Shown: positions 45,788 through 55,125 of the stretch, in pieces
Numbering within the stretch: position 1 is the first letter of the stretch
Layout of the letters: each line of letters starts with the position of its first letter
DNA from: Borreliella bissettiae DN127
GTDB lineage: Bacteria; Spirochaetota; Spirochaetia; Borreliales; Borreliaceae
Direction: 5' to 3'
Assembly: GCF_000222305.1 (NCBI RefSeq)
Contig: NC_015906.1
Location: forward strand, 1 to 64,000
DNA length: 64,000 nt
Notes under the pieces: generated by a model
What the model was told of the DNA's origin: nothing
What the model saw: the letters and a program-made list of their open reading frames with translations, nothing else
The model's database searches: none
Program-made: the position numbers and the translations under genes

Positions 45788-46710
45788 CTAGTAGCAAGTA
45801 GACCCGCCCAAAACAAAATCAATGTATGAATGAGCAATATCAGTTGAGTCTTTGTCCACTTGTTCATTCGGTGTAGGTAGCATATACTTGCTAGGTTTGA
45901 ATTTGATAAGCTCCGAATTTAGTGGATAAATGAGTATTTTATGTTTTAGCAAGTTTGAAGTCTCAATATACACATTTTCTCTATTATTAATAGCTTTAAT
46001 AGTTTGAATCAAAACGTCCTCCCATTTTTCACTGCTACTTGCTACACCCTGTGCTGCTGCGTATGGTTTTACAAGTTTAAGTGAAGTTGCGGGATCAGCT
46101 ATTACCATCATAGGTGTGGAAAATTCGTCTTCTAGTTCTAACTTTGAAAGTCCAGCCGCAATCTTTTCAAAGATTTTATCCATTTTGTCTTTATCACCAC
46201 TAGCAACTTCTTCTTTTATCTGCTCAGGCATATTAAGTAGTCCATACATATTCGGAAGTAGCCGTTTTTGATTTTTCCCATCTTTTTGAATCGAAACAGT
46301 ACCTGTTAGTACAAAGGGATTGATAAGCTTGATAATTTCACTACTTGCAAGCTTATACGCTCGTGCAAAAGGAAGTAAATTATTATTAATGTCCCCAATA
46401 TATGAGTCTGAAGTATAAAATTTCTCAGAAACTTGTTTTAAATGTCTGAATTTATACTGTAATTCAAATAATTAAGTCTTACTACCTCAGAATTAAAACC
46501 AATAGTTGAGATAGTATTAACCTCATTGGCAATTGTTGTAGGATTGGCATTTAAAAACGCGTCCCAGTTTACGGTTTTTTGATATCCCATTTGTAGATCA
46601 ATATCTTCAATTTGATCAGGCGAAAACCATTTATATATAATAGGATCTTTAACTTCTCCTGTGATATTAGCTACAGCTTTTGCATAATAATTTTCATCAA
46701 ATAATTCCAT
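45788..46710 (-). pseudogene. Major capsid protein, frameshifted, unit C
   Basis: From ATG 46710 (site GGGAGG) it reads MELFDENYYAKAVANITGEV to SDI, then TAA at about 46440. One frame over, the protein goes on as HLKQVSEKFYTSDSYIGDIN... and PFVLTGTVSIQKDG to the end KYMLPTPNEQVDKDSTDIA...GGSTCY. Joined, this is about 307 residues, the size and layout (N-arm, long helix, P-domain, beta end) of an HK97-type capsid. The only copy in the window, and broken. Confidence 0.65.
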
Positions 46711-46982
46711 ATTAAATCCTCCCAAATTTTATTAATTCGCTTAGTCTCTAGTAATAATTGCTTTTCAACACGCTCCCGCTCTTCAACTTCTGCAAGTTCT
46801 TTTGTTATTCGCTCATTTATACTTAAATCTCGACTTGTCTCTTTGTATTTACTGGTTGCTTGTTCTTTAAAGCGCAGATACTCTTCAAATTCCTGCGCAC
46901 TGATAACTTTAGTATCAGCCTTAATTTGCTGCTCTTCTTTATCTTGTGCTTGCAAGTCTTCTTTTTATTCTTTCTCTGTCAT
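46671..46982 (-). pseudogene. DUF1357 scaffold-like gene, truncated, unit C
   Basis: ATG 46982 is followed by a stop at codon 6 (TAA where unit A has GAA). About 85 codons match unit A up to RINKI; then a deletion joins it to the capsid ribosome site. The deletion also removed the DUF228-type gene. Confidence 0.78.
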
Positions 46983-46998
46983 CTTTTAACTCCTTTTC

Positions 46999-48222
46999 TC
47001 AAAATGAGAACAATTTCTCTTTTAAAATCGCTAGCTCCTCATTATTAGCTGTGCTACTCTGTATAAGCTGGTTTTATTTACTGTAAAGCTCAATTAGCTT
47101 TATATCTCTTTCCACTTTTTGTTCTTCACTTAACATAATCAGCGAATTAAACTTCATATCAAGCCCGAAATACTTCTTAAGCTTTAAGTTACGAGAGCTC
47201 TCAACTTGTTCTTGTACGCCTTTTAGAAAATCGTAATAATTGCTCCTATCACCTTTACCATCATTTCATAGTCTTTTAGCCTGTTCATTAAAACTTCTAG
47301 TTAAGGGTTCTTTAATATCGGCACCAATTTTTGCTTTAATTAATGCTAACGCCTCCTTTAAGTAACTAAGGTCATATTTAATAACTTCCAAACTAGCACT
47401 GGGAGTAGCTGTATAAAACATTCCCGCATTATTTAGATTGCTTTTAAGCCTAGCAAGCTCCTGTGTTAATGAGTCATTAGGGTTTCTTAAATTAGAAATA
47501 TCTTTACTATGATTGTTTGTATTTTGTTTTCTCAAAAAAGAAGATAAAATGCCACTTCCCCTATCATTATTGCTCTGAGTAAGTGCACTTAAAGAAGTTG
47601 TTGCACTAGAAAGTGCGTCTTGTAGTTGTACTAAAGATTCATCTTTGTAAAACAAGAAATTGTGGTTTTCAATACGTCTTTCTATTTCAACGTATATCTT
47701 TTCAAATAAATAAATATCTAGCAAAAAGCTTTCTGTATAACACGGAACATATCTTTTTAAGATATAATCAAAGTTTTCATATATGATAAGTCGACTTTTA
47801 TGTATTTTAACTGCATCTAAAGAATTGTCCTTATTGTTGGATTTTACTTTATAGGTTATATGATCAAAATCAACTCCCAAATCTCTTACATATTCATAAT
47901 CAAGGTATTCAAAACCAATGGGTAATTCTATATTAACGGGTTGTTCGAGATCTATTAAGGTATCTTTGGTTTTTACTAAAACATAGCCAATCCCGTGAAA
48001 ACGGTAGCTTATAATACAATTAAGCAGAGCATTCTTAAGCTGTACCTTTAACCTAGCAAGTTCAACCTCGCTAACATTGTGGTCAGTGCTCTCAAGAACA
48101 AGCCCGTTCTTGAGACAATCTTCTGCTACATTTTCTATATAATTTCTAAAAAATATTGAATATTTATATAGTTCTAGTGAACTTATTTTATCTATTAATT
48201 TTGTTTTTCTTAAATCACACAC
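46999..48222 (-). pseudogene. Portal protein with two stop codons, unit C
   Basis: From GTG 48222 the frame matches unit A for 318 codons, then TGA replaces Gly (47266-47268), and TAA replaces Tyr (SKYSQ region, near 47080). The length is unchanged, so these are point nonsense changes, not homopolymer errors. Confidence 0.87.
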
Positions 48223-48287
48223 CGTTTTACTTCTCTTTATTAAATTAGATGTATGATAGCAAAAACTAATATTTTTGTCAATAAAAT

Positions 48288-49641
48288 TTACAAAAATCTT
48301 TGGTTGCCAAAGTGAACACTTCTCTCTCTATATCCTAAAGACAACATCAAATATGCTGCAGATATTGCATCAAGAGCGTCATCATGGGTTCTATTATCCC
48401 CCTTATACGAATAAATATCATTAAATACAGAAGAACTGCTGTACTTTGTAATGTAAAGTTTCTTGTAAGTAAACGGCGTAATTAACATTGTTATTCTGCT
48501 AAATTTATTAGATTTTGGCTTAACTGGAACAATTCTAAAATATTGGCTCACATTATTTCTTAGCAACATATATTCACGGGTCAATCCACCAGCACCTTTT
48601 GTATTGTCTCTGTCCTCTAAATACAGTGTATGTACATTAAAATTCTCTAAAACGGTCTTGATCATATTCATAATATATGGGGCATTGGTTGGTCGTTGGT
48701 CTTGAAATACAAAAGCATAATACTTATCATCAACTCGCTCCATAACACATAACGCAGTGTTATCCCCCCCCAACGCTAAATGCTGGGTCTAAATATGCTA
48801 TTGGACTAGTAAACACATAATCCTCAGTAATATTTATTTGTGTAAAAATTGAATCGGTGTTTGCTATCCATTCACCTAGCAAAACTCTTGCTTTATATGA
48901 TGGTATATCTTTATAGAGTTTCTCTTGAGTTTCTATAAATCCTTTACCAAGTAGAACATTGTCATAAGTTGTAAAATTATATGTCTTAAAAGTCGCTATA
49001 TTATCAATATAGTCGGTTTTAAAATAGTGTTCCGGATGATCGGGATTAGTATCAAAAATAATAGTTTCTTGCCCACACCTAAGTCTTTTTAAGACTTCCT
49101 CTAACGTTTGCTTGTGTAAAGTTGTAGCCTCATTCACAAAAATAAGTGCCGAATTACTACCCCTAAATCTTTCAAAATCACTTGCCTTATCTCCACCGTA
49201 TAGATTAATACGCAGTGAATCAATCAGAATATATGAATTATTTGTATGTCTTGGAATATAAGGAATTTTAAGAAGTTTGCATAGCTTTTCAAATTGCCCC
49301 AAAACATTAACTTCAACTGAACGTTGTGAATTGCCAATAATGAAATTATTAGTATCGCTAGAGTATAACTTTTTATTTTCAATTAAACTTTTGAGAAAAA
49401 GATAACATGCAAGATACGTTTTGCCACTAGCTATGCCACCACTGAGTATAATCTTTTTTTCATTATTCTTTTGAATACTTTTTATCACATTTTTTTGTTT
49501 TAAAGTTAACTGTTTTTCTTCAAACTTGGCAAAATTAATTGAGCAGTTTGTTAGCTTTACAAATTGTGATATATCAACTCCATATTTATTTTTGTATTCC
49601 TTTTGGAGTGTTGTAAAAAGTTTTGTTTGATATAAGTGCAC
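48288..49641 (-). pseudogene. Terminase large subunit, frameshifted, unit C
   Basis: The 5' part from GTG 49641 is open for 293 codons with Walker A (68-75), Walker B (IFVNEA, Glu171) and the first nuclease acid Asp285 (LDPAFS). A C-run of eight (48764-48771; seven in unit B) then shifts the frame. The second part has EDRDNTKGAGG and THDDALDAISAAYLML with the other nuclease acids. One base would repair it. Confidence 0.87.
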
Positions 49642-50021
49642 TTGTCCCCTTTACTATTTTTGTAGTTGCTTTTGCTTTCAGCTTCATTAGCAGTTGCAAG
49701 TTTTTTCATACATTCATAGTAAAGCTCCATTTCTCTTATTAAATATTCCTTTACATATTCATCAAGCTCGCTTTTTAAAGAATCAATTTCTCCATTAACA
49801 ACTTGCTTGTTTTTTTTACTACGTGCTTTATTTAAAGCGTCAATTTCGGCTCTTAAATTTTCTATTTTAGCATGCATGCTAATAAGCTCAACACTAGAAT
49901 ATTGCTTCAATGCATTTATAAACCCTAATTCTAAATTAGCCCGCTCTAAATCTAATTCTTCCCTAATTTTTCTAGCTTTAACTTCTGATTTATCTTTACA
50001 ATATTTATTAAACATAAACAA
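49557..50021 (-). pseudogene. Terminase small subunit, N-terminus and stop lost, unit C
   Basis: The coiled-coil part matches unit B terS, but the first ~70 residues with the helix-turn-helix are replaced by MFMFNKYCKDKSE. At the other end the stop TGA has become TGC, so the frame reads on for 30 codons into TerL in another frame. Confidence 0.8.
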
Positions 50022-50022
50022 T

Positions 50023-50056
50023 AAAAAATAAGACTAATAAACTAGTCTTATTTTTT
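50023..50056. terminator. Terminator upstream of unit C terS
   Basis: Perfect 14-base arms (AAAAAATAAGACTA and complement) around ATAAAC with T-runs on both strands. Confidence 0.8.
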
Positions 50057-50150
50057 ATGATTTATGCTTCTAAAATTATTTATTGCAATTTTTAAGCTTA
50101 TATTTGTTAATAATATAGCTTTTAAGATATTCTTCAATCTTTTTAATTTC

Positions 50151-50360
50151 TTAATTAAAATTATGTTCATACATATCATATAAATCTTGAAAGTTCCTAA
50201 GTCTAATACTGAAAGCCTCATTTATTTTTTGATTATCATATATTCTTGCTTTTAAAATCCTGCTTAATAATATTTTTTTTAAAAAATTAGATCTCTCATT
50301 TTCTTTTAAAGCTAGCAATTTATTGTTTTCTACAATCCATTGATTACTTATTGACTTTAT
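50151..50360 (-). pseudogene. Secreted-protein gene X, 3' end, unit C
   Basis: Reverse strand ISNQWIVENNKLLALKENERSNFLKKILLS... matches the last part visible in the unit D gene (NNQWIVEGNSLLVLKENGTANFLKKALS) and gives the family's natural end (YDMYEHNFN). It is cut at its 5' side where DUF735 begins. The 5' part is at 17561-17936. Confidence 0.75.
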
Positions 50361-50383
50361 TATTATAACTTTTAACAACTAAG
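50361..50383 (+). pseudogene. Last codons of DUF735, start of unit D
   Basis: TATTATAACTTTTAACAACTAA is the DUF735 ending (ITFNN-stop) plus the ribosome site of DUF685. It completes the fragment that stops at 17560. Confidence 0.75.
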
Positions 50384-50391
50384 GAGGTTTT

Positions 50392-51231
50392 ATGGCCGAT
50401 GATCAAGATAAATTGCTAATTGATGAAGAAGAACCGATTCAAATAAAAGATTTAAATAAGGTTACGACCGTTAACAATACTGATCTTTTACTGCTTGATG
50501 ATGGAGGTGCAAGCAGCAATGCTATCACCTTTAAAAACTTCTTAAAAACCGTTAATCACCAAACATTTAAAGGCGAAGAACCGGGCTATTTTAAAGAGAT
50601 AATTAAGTCTACAATCGCTACTGAACTTGCAGCTGATAAAGATTTTGTAAAAAGCATTTACGATTTAATAGTTGACAAGCTACTTGAGAATGAATCTAGT
50701 AAACTTTCAAATCTTTTTAGTAAGATAAAATCTCGCCTTACAGATAGCATATCATCAACCACTTTATCTAGAAGTGATGATCTTTTAATAATGCCCTCAT
50801 CAAGCACTATTCAAAAAACAACCGTTCTCAAACAACTGCTAGGATTACCATCCGATTTTTCACATGGAAGAAGTTTTGCATTCGGCCCTACGCTTTATTC
50901 GTCTGACTACAAGAACAAATCAATAACTATTAAGTTGGAGAACACTAATGATGCAACTCTTATTTTTTACAAAAATTACGATAATGACCCCATTTACCTT
51001 GATATTGATCTTGACGTAGAACACTATAGCAATACATCGATTAAAGCACTATATCTAAAGTATTCTGATGAAAGTCAGAGAAATATGGTTTATGAGCAAT
51101 CAGACGCCCTCCTAGCACTATCTAGTAGATTTCCCATATATAAAGGATGGTATATTCAAAAAAAGAGCATACTCATCAGGGAATCCCATCCCGGTTCTTT
51201 TAAAACTGTAAACTTTTTTAGCAAAAATTAA
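50392..51231 (+). CDS. DUF685 family protein with altered C-terminus, unit D
   Basis: 279 residues. N-terminal 150 residues conserved; variable part of the unit C type (SFAFGPTLYSSDYKNKS). Near the end an A-run is one base longer than in A and C, so YVQKRA becomes YIQKKSILIRESHPGSFK and the normal end NPIPVLLKL is lost. It may still fold, but the conserved tip is missing. Confidence 0.62.
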   Translation: MADDQDKLLIDEEEPIQIKDLNKVTTVNNTDLLLLDDGGASSNAITFKNFLKTVNHQTFKGEEPGYFKEIIKSTIATELAADKDFVKSIYDLIVDKLLENESSKLSNLFSKIKSRLTDSISSTTLSRSDDLLIMPSSSTIQKTTVLKQLLGLPSDFSHGRSFAFGPTLYSSDYKNKSITIKLENTNDATLIFYKNYDNDPIYLDIDLDVEHYSNTSIKALYLKYSDESQRNMVYEQSDALLALSSRFPIYKGWYIQKKSILIRESHPGSFKTVNFFSKN

Positions 51232-51287
51232 GGTTTTGGTATATAATATACATATAAAAATAAAAAATTAAAATGAAGGATTAAAAA

Positions 51288-51491
51288 ATGGATACTATTA
51301 AATTAACTGAACTTCTTATCAATTTAAACGAAATTAAGCTTATAGCCGTAATGATTTTTGTAACAGTGCTGGTTCTAGGAGTGTTAATTCTTCTTAAGCC
51401 TTTATTAAAAGACATATTAACTATTGTAATAGGCAAGATTTTTAAGAATGGCAATGGTAATGGCAAAAATCACATTAAAAAAAGAGATTAA
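51288..51491 (+). CDS. blyA: BlyA holin-like membrane protein, unit D
   Basis: 67 residues, identical to unit A. Promoter TTAGCA...TATAAT lies about 40 bases upstream. Confidence 0.9.
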   Translation: MDTIKLTELLINLNEIKLIAVMIFVTVLVLGVLILLKPLLKDILTIVIGKIFKNGNGNGKNHIKKRD

Positions 51492-51494
51492 ATT

Positions 51495-51842
51495 ATGAAA
51501 TTATCTAAAGATAATGTTGAGCTTGGACTTACGTCTTTATCAACCCTTATTGATATATTTTCTAAATTTGGAGATGAATTTGATGAAATTGCACATAAAG
51601 GATTCTTTTTGGTTTATGAGCTGTATTCTCATTATAAATTAATCTATACAGCAAATATGGAAAGACTTGAGAGTGCATTAACCCCAGCAATAACTGCGGC
51701 ACTCGCTCCATTAAATGCAAAAATCAATCAATGCATTGATTTGGTTAATTCTGATGAAAAAAATCTCAAAATATCTAATGATCTAAAATTCAATCAAGAA
51801 GGAAAACCTATCTATAAGGAAAGAACAAATAATGCAAAATAA
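51495..51842 (+). CDS. blyB: BlyB, unit D
   Basis: 115 residues. Differs from unit A at SKFGDEFDE and PAITAALAPLNAK. Confidence 0.84.
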   Translation: MKLSKDNVELGLTSLSTLIDIFSKFGDEFDEIAHKGFFLVYELYSHYKLIYTANMERLESALTPAITAALAPLNAKINQCIDLVNSDEKNLKISNDLKFNQEGKPIYKERTNNAK

Positions 51843-52221
51843 CACTATTGGCTTGGGGCTTAATTTACTATCCAGCTTAACTAACATAGCTAAAACTGAT
51901 ACAAACATAGATCATAATTACATTAATACTTTTAGTAAAGTAATAGATTTTTTCTACAAAACATATATAAGCACACTAAAATCTATGGAAACAGCTGAGT
52001 CAATGAAAATATTTGAAGAAATAAAAGATATTTTAAAATACAATATTGAGATAATAGAGGCTATCTCTGCCGACAAAAATAAAAAAATTATCACTTCACT
52101 TAAAGCAACACGTAACAAAATTATGAAAGAATACATCAAAATGCTTAAAAGGAGTGAAAATGCTTTAAAAATTGCATTGTCTATTAATTATTTTGTTGTT
52201 ATGTTGCACCACTATTGCTAA
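51832..52221 (+). CDS. blyC: BlyC-like protein with read-through tail, unit D
   Basis: 129 residues. The first 111 are as in unit A. The stop TAA has changed to TTA by one substitution (52166), adding 18 residues (LKIALSINYFVVMLHHYC) read from the blyD signal-peptide region in another frame, which gives a hydrophobic, Cys-ending tail. Confidence 0.72.
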   Translation: MQNNTIGLGLNLLSSLTNIAKTDTNIDHNYINTFSKVIDFFYKTYISTLKSMETAESMKIFEEIKDILKYNIEIIEAISADKNKKIITSLKATRNKIMKEYIKMLKRSENALKIALSINYFVVMLHHYC

Positions 52222-52513
52222 CCTACTAGAAGAACCAAAACCTCCACTTATCCAAACACTAAACTCTTTAGCTAAATATGAAACACAGCTTTCAGAGTAT
52301 GTTATGTATCTTGTAACATTTTTAGCTAAAACAAAAGTTAAAGTTGATGATCCACATTATCCAGAATATCCTTATCTAGACTTATCAACACTAAAAGACG
52401 AACACTCCATAACTGCAGTAAAACATAATATCAACATATATTTAGAATACATTAAAAAAACAAAACCAATGGCGGAAAAAGTCTATAATCAATATTCCCA
52501 ATTAAAAATGTAA
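52160..52513 (+). pseudogene. blyD: BlyD-like protein, stop at codon 3, unit D
   Basis: ATG 52160 CTT TAA: the same base change that extends blyC ends blyD at codon 3. The rest of the frame is open from TTG 52172 with the hydrophobic part of the signal peptide (LLIILLLCCTTIAN), but the basic start is lost and no good ribosome site precedes the TTG. Confidence 0.78.
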
Positions 52514-52527
52514 ATTACAAAAAGGTT

Positions 52528-52541
52528 TTTCTTGCAAGAAA
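52528..52541. promoter_or_regulatory. Conserved palindrome after blyD, unit D
   Basis: TTTCTTGCAAGAAA. Confidence 0.55.
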
Positions 52542-52616
52542 TTCTACTTTACATATAAAAATCTCTAAAGCCAATCAATCTAAAATAGTGTATAATATAG
52601 TTTAAGGGAAAATTTT

Positions 52617-53138
52617 ATGGAAACAGTGTCAACAAGCGTTAGCGGTATTAGTCAAGAACAAATATATAAAGAATTTATTAGACTGGGTATGGAACAACTA
52701 ATAACACAAGATTTATCAAAAAGATATTATCACAATGAGCTAACATATAGAGATTTAGAAAATTTAGAAAAACAATTTGATATAAAGTTTGATAATCTTA
52801 TTTCTGAAATTTCTTACGTAGAAAAGAATTTACAAAAGGATATATCCAATTTAAATACTAAGATAGATTCAGTAGAGAAAAATTTACGAAAAGATATATC
52901 TAATTTAGATACTAAAATAGATAGTGTTAAAAATGAACTTAATACTAAAATAGATAATGTCAAAAGCGAACTTAACACTAAAATTGATAATGTATAGAAG
53001 AATTTAAATGCCAAAATAGACAATGTGGAAAAGAATTTAATGTCTCTTACAGAAATGCTTAAATGGGTATTGGGAATTATGGGAGCAATGTCTATAACAA
53101 TGATAGCAGGACTAATATTTGCTTTTATTTCCAAATAG
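52617..53138 (+). pseudogene. bdr: Bdr repeat-motif protein with stop, unit D
   Basis: Reads METVSTSVSGISQEQIYKEF and repeats, then TAG at 52995-52997 in the last repeats. The frame then stays open through the membrane segment to 53138. Without the anchor the 126-residue product would be soluble. Confidence 0.82.
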
Positions 53139-53243
53139 CTACCACCTCACTTAAAACATATCAATTCAAATAATAATTGTTTATCCAATATTTAGTATTA
53201 ATAATTGATTTATTAAACATTATTAATAAAAAAAGGAGTAACA

Positions 53244-53675
53244 ATGAAAATCATCAACATATTATTTTGTTTATTTTTAATTATGCTAAACAGCTGTAAT
53301 TCTAATGATACCAATACTAGCAAAACAAAAATCCGGAAAAAGCGTGATTTAACCCAAAAAGAAGTAACACAAGAAAAATCAAAATCTAAAGAAGAACTAC
53401 TTAGAGAAAAGCTATCTGAAGATCAGAAAACACAACTTGATTGGTTAAAAACTGCACTAGCTGATGCTAGAGAATTTGAAAAATTCTTAGGATATGATGA
53501 AGACAAAATAAAAGGCACACTTGATCACATAAAAAGTGAGCTTACTAGCTGTACTGGAGATAATGCAAATGATCAGAAAAACACTTTTAAAACTCTGGTT
53601 AAAGAATTTTTTAAAAGCGGGAATATAGATAATTTTAATAAAGATAATGTAACCAGTAACTGCAATAACCACTAA
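53244..53675 (+). CDS. mlp: Mlp family lipoprotein, unit D
   Basis: 143 residues, lipobox LNSC in [19 protein letters not shown] short linker ([18 protein letters not shown]), the conserved core with [21 protein letters not shown], and an allele-specific end ([17 protein letters not shown]). Confidence 0.88.
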   Translation: MKIINILFCLFLIMLNSCNSNDTNTSKTKIRKKRDLTQKEVTQEKSKSKEELLREKLSEDQKTQLDWLKTALADAREFEKFLGYDEDKIKGTLDHIKSELTSCTGDNANDQKNTFKTLVKEFFKSGNIDNFNKDNVTSNCNNH

Positions 53676-53687
53676 TTAATATAGCAA

Positions 53688-53704
53688 GCCCCCTATTTGG
53701 GGGC
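53688..53704. terminator. Bidirectional terminator between mlp and ERF, unit D
   Basis: GCCCCC-TATTT-GGGGGC. Confidence 0.8.
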
Positions 53705-53714
53705 ATTAATATTG

Positions 53715-54752
53715 CTATGCTGCAAATATATAATCAAATTGCTTTTCTTCTTTTAAGATACCAAAGAATATTAATGGGCCAGGACCATAAGTAGTGCTCT
53801 TAAACGCCATAAACTTTTCAAAATCCTTTAAATCCTTTAATCTATTATTTTTCTTGAAATAGTTTTTTATATTCTCCGCCCAATAGTTTATACTCTTAAA
53901 ATCACTATTTTTCTCAAAATACGAGATTAAGTCAAATTCAATTTTCTTGATATCATCAAAATTATTGGGGTCTATATTCTGAATAAAGCTTATTTTTTGA
54001 ATAATTGAGTTTATATTATCTTTTGTTGTAGGGCTATTTACCCAATCTTTTATATTAGACAACGCTTCTTTAAAAATACTGTAATAATAAAGCCTAGTTT
54101 TTTTCTGATTTTGATTAATGTCGTTTCTTTGCTCTAGATTAATGTCTCTTTTCTGGTTTTGAATAGTGTTATTTTTTTGAATTTGATTAATCTCTTGTTT
54201 TTGTTCTCTTTTTTGTTCTTGCTTTTGATTAACACTAATTTGCTTGTTAGGCATAGAATTTACGTTTTCATAATTATTGTAAATGGGCGCTGCATCAGTA
54301 CCAACTTCACTTTTTATATGAAGACATGCAACTAAAGCATACCTTTTGAAATAAGTAATAGCTGATACAACCAGTTGTGGTACTGTATATACAACATTTT
54401 TAGACCCGCTTTCATTGTTCCATTGTAAGTTTTCTATATGAAGTCGCGTATCAAAAGAAAATTCATATCCAGTGCTTGTACTGTAAAATGTGGTCCTAAT
54501 ATAATCAACTATGCCATATTGACCCTCTATAGAAATTGGATATTGCTCAAAATCAAGCTCTAAATTGTGCTTTTCAATAACGTTTTCAATTTATTCTACT
54601 ATTTCATTGAAATTTTGATATTTGTATCCATATCCTTTAAGACTTTTATCAATCCCTGGCAAATTCATTTTTAGGGTTTTCATATCTTTTCTGAAGCTTA
54701 TTTTTGCTTGAATATTGTCTTGTGGGTTATTATTGTTTGAAAGATTTTCCAT
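53715..54752 (-). pseudogene. ERF-type annealing protein, one stop codon, unit D
   Basis: From ATG 54752 it is open except for TAA right after IVE (54591-54593), the same codon as in unit A. I translated the stretch after it and found no further stop to 53715. The ERF motif reads VVSAITYFKRYALVACLHI (first Gly changed to Val). The C-terminal domain is of the B/C type (IKDWVNSPTTKDNINSIIQK). Confidence 0.82.
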
Positions 54753-54784
54753 CTTTTTCCTCCTGTTTACAATAAATAATTGTA
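54727..54784 (-). repeat. Inverted-repeat arm, ERF side, unit D
   Basis: 58 bases identical, in inverted orientation, to 59089-59146. They cover the leader and first codons of ERF. They differ from the unit A arms. Confidence 0.87.
54762..54772 (-). promoter_or_regulatory. Unit D motif TTGTAAACAGG, ERF leader copy
   Basis: Reverse strand TTGTAAACAGG over the ribosome site of ERF. It also forms a perfect inverted repeat with 54784-54793 (TGTTTACAAT...ATTGTAAACA, ten-base arms). Confidence 0.58.
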
Positions 54785-54793
54785 TTGTAAACA

Positions 54794-55105
54794 CTATTTT
54801 TGACAACTTTTTTACAAAAATTTTTACAAAAAAGAAGTGGGACTTAGCTAAATCCTTTTGTTAAAGAACTTAGTTAAGCTCCCACTATTATTTTTTCAAA
54901 TTGTAAACAGGTAGTCAAAACTGAAAAATATTCAAATAACTACGCTGTTTGTAGTGTAGCCCAATTTTAAATTAAAATCAATTTGTATTTTTACTAAGTT
55001 ACATAAAGTATATTAATTTAATGAAATTAATAATTTAATTTAATATTTTTTTAGAAAAGTATTTACTTTTAAATTAAAATTTTGCATTATATTATTAACT
55101 ATTAC
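54794..55105. other. Candidate origin region between ERF and PF57/62, unit D
   Basis: No gene. It contains the hairpin at 54837-54885 (GTGGGACTTAGCTAA.../...TTAGTTAAGCTCCCAC), the motif at 54901-54911, the ACTAC...GTAGT hairpin at about 54939-54955 and the AT-rich tract. Confidence 0.4.
54901..54911 (+). promoter_or_regulatory. Unit D motif TTGTAAACAGG, intergenic copy
   Basis: TTGTAAACAGG followed by TAGTC, the position of TTCAAACAAGG-TAGTT in unit A. Confidence 0.57.
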
Positions 55106-55116
55106 TTGTAAACAGG
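55106..55116 (+). promoter_or_regulatory. Unit D motif TTGTAAACAGG in the PF57/62 leader
   Basis: Nine bases before the PF57/62 start; its AGG merges with the ribosome site AGGAG. Confidence 0.57.
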
Positions 55117-55125
55117 AGAAAAAAG

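Noticed and set aside
26788-49641. Programmed frameshifting of the terminase gene
   Set aside because: The two copies shift at different places (A-run versus C-run), and each is normal where the other is shifted; a programmed site would be shared.
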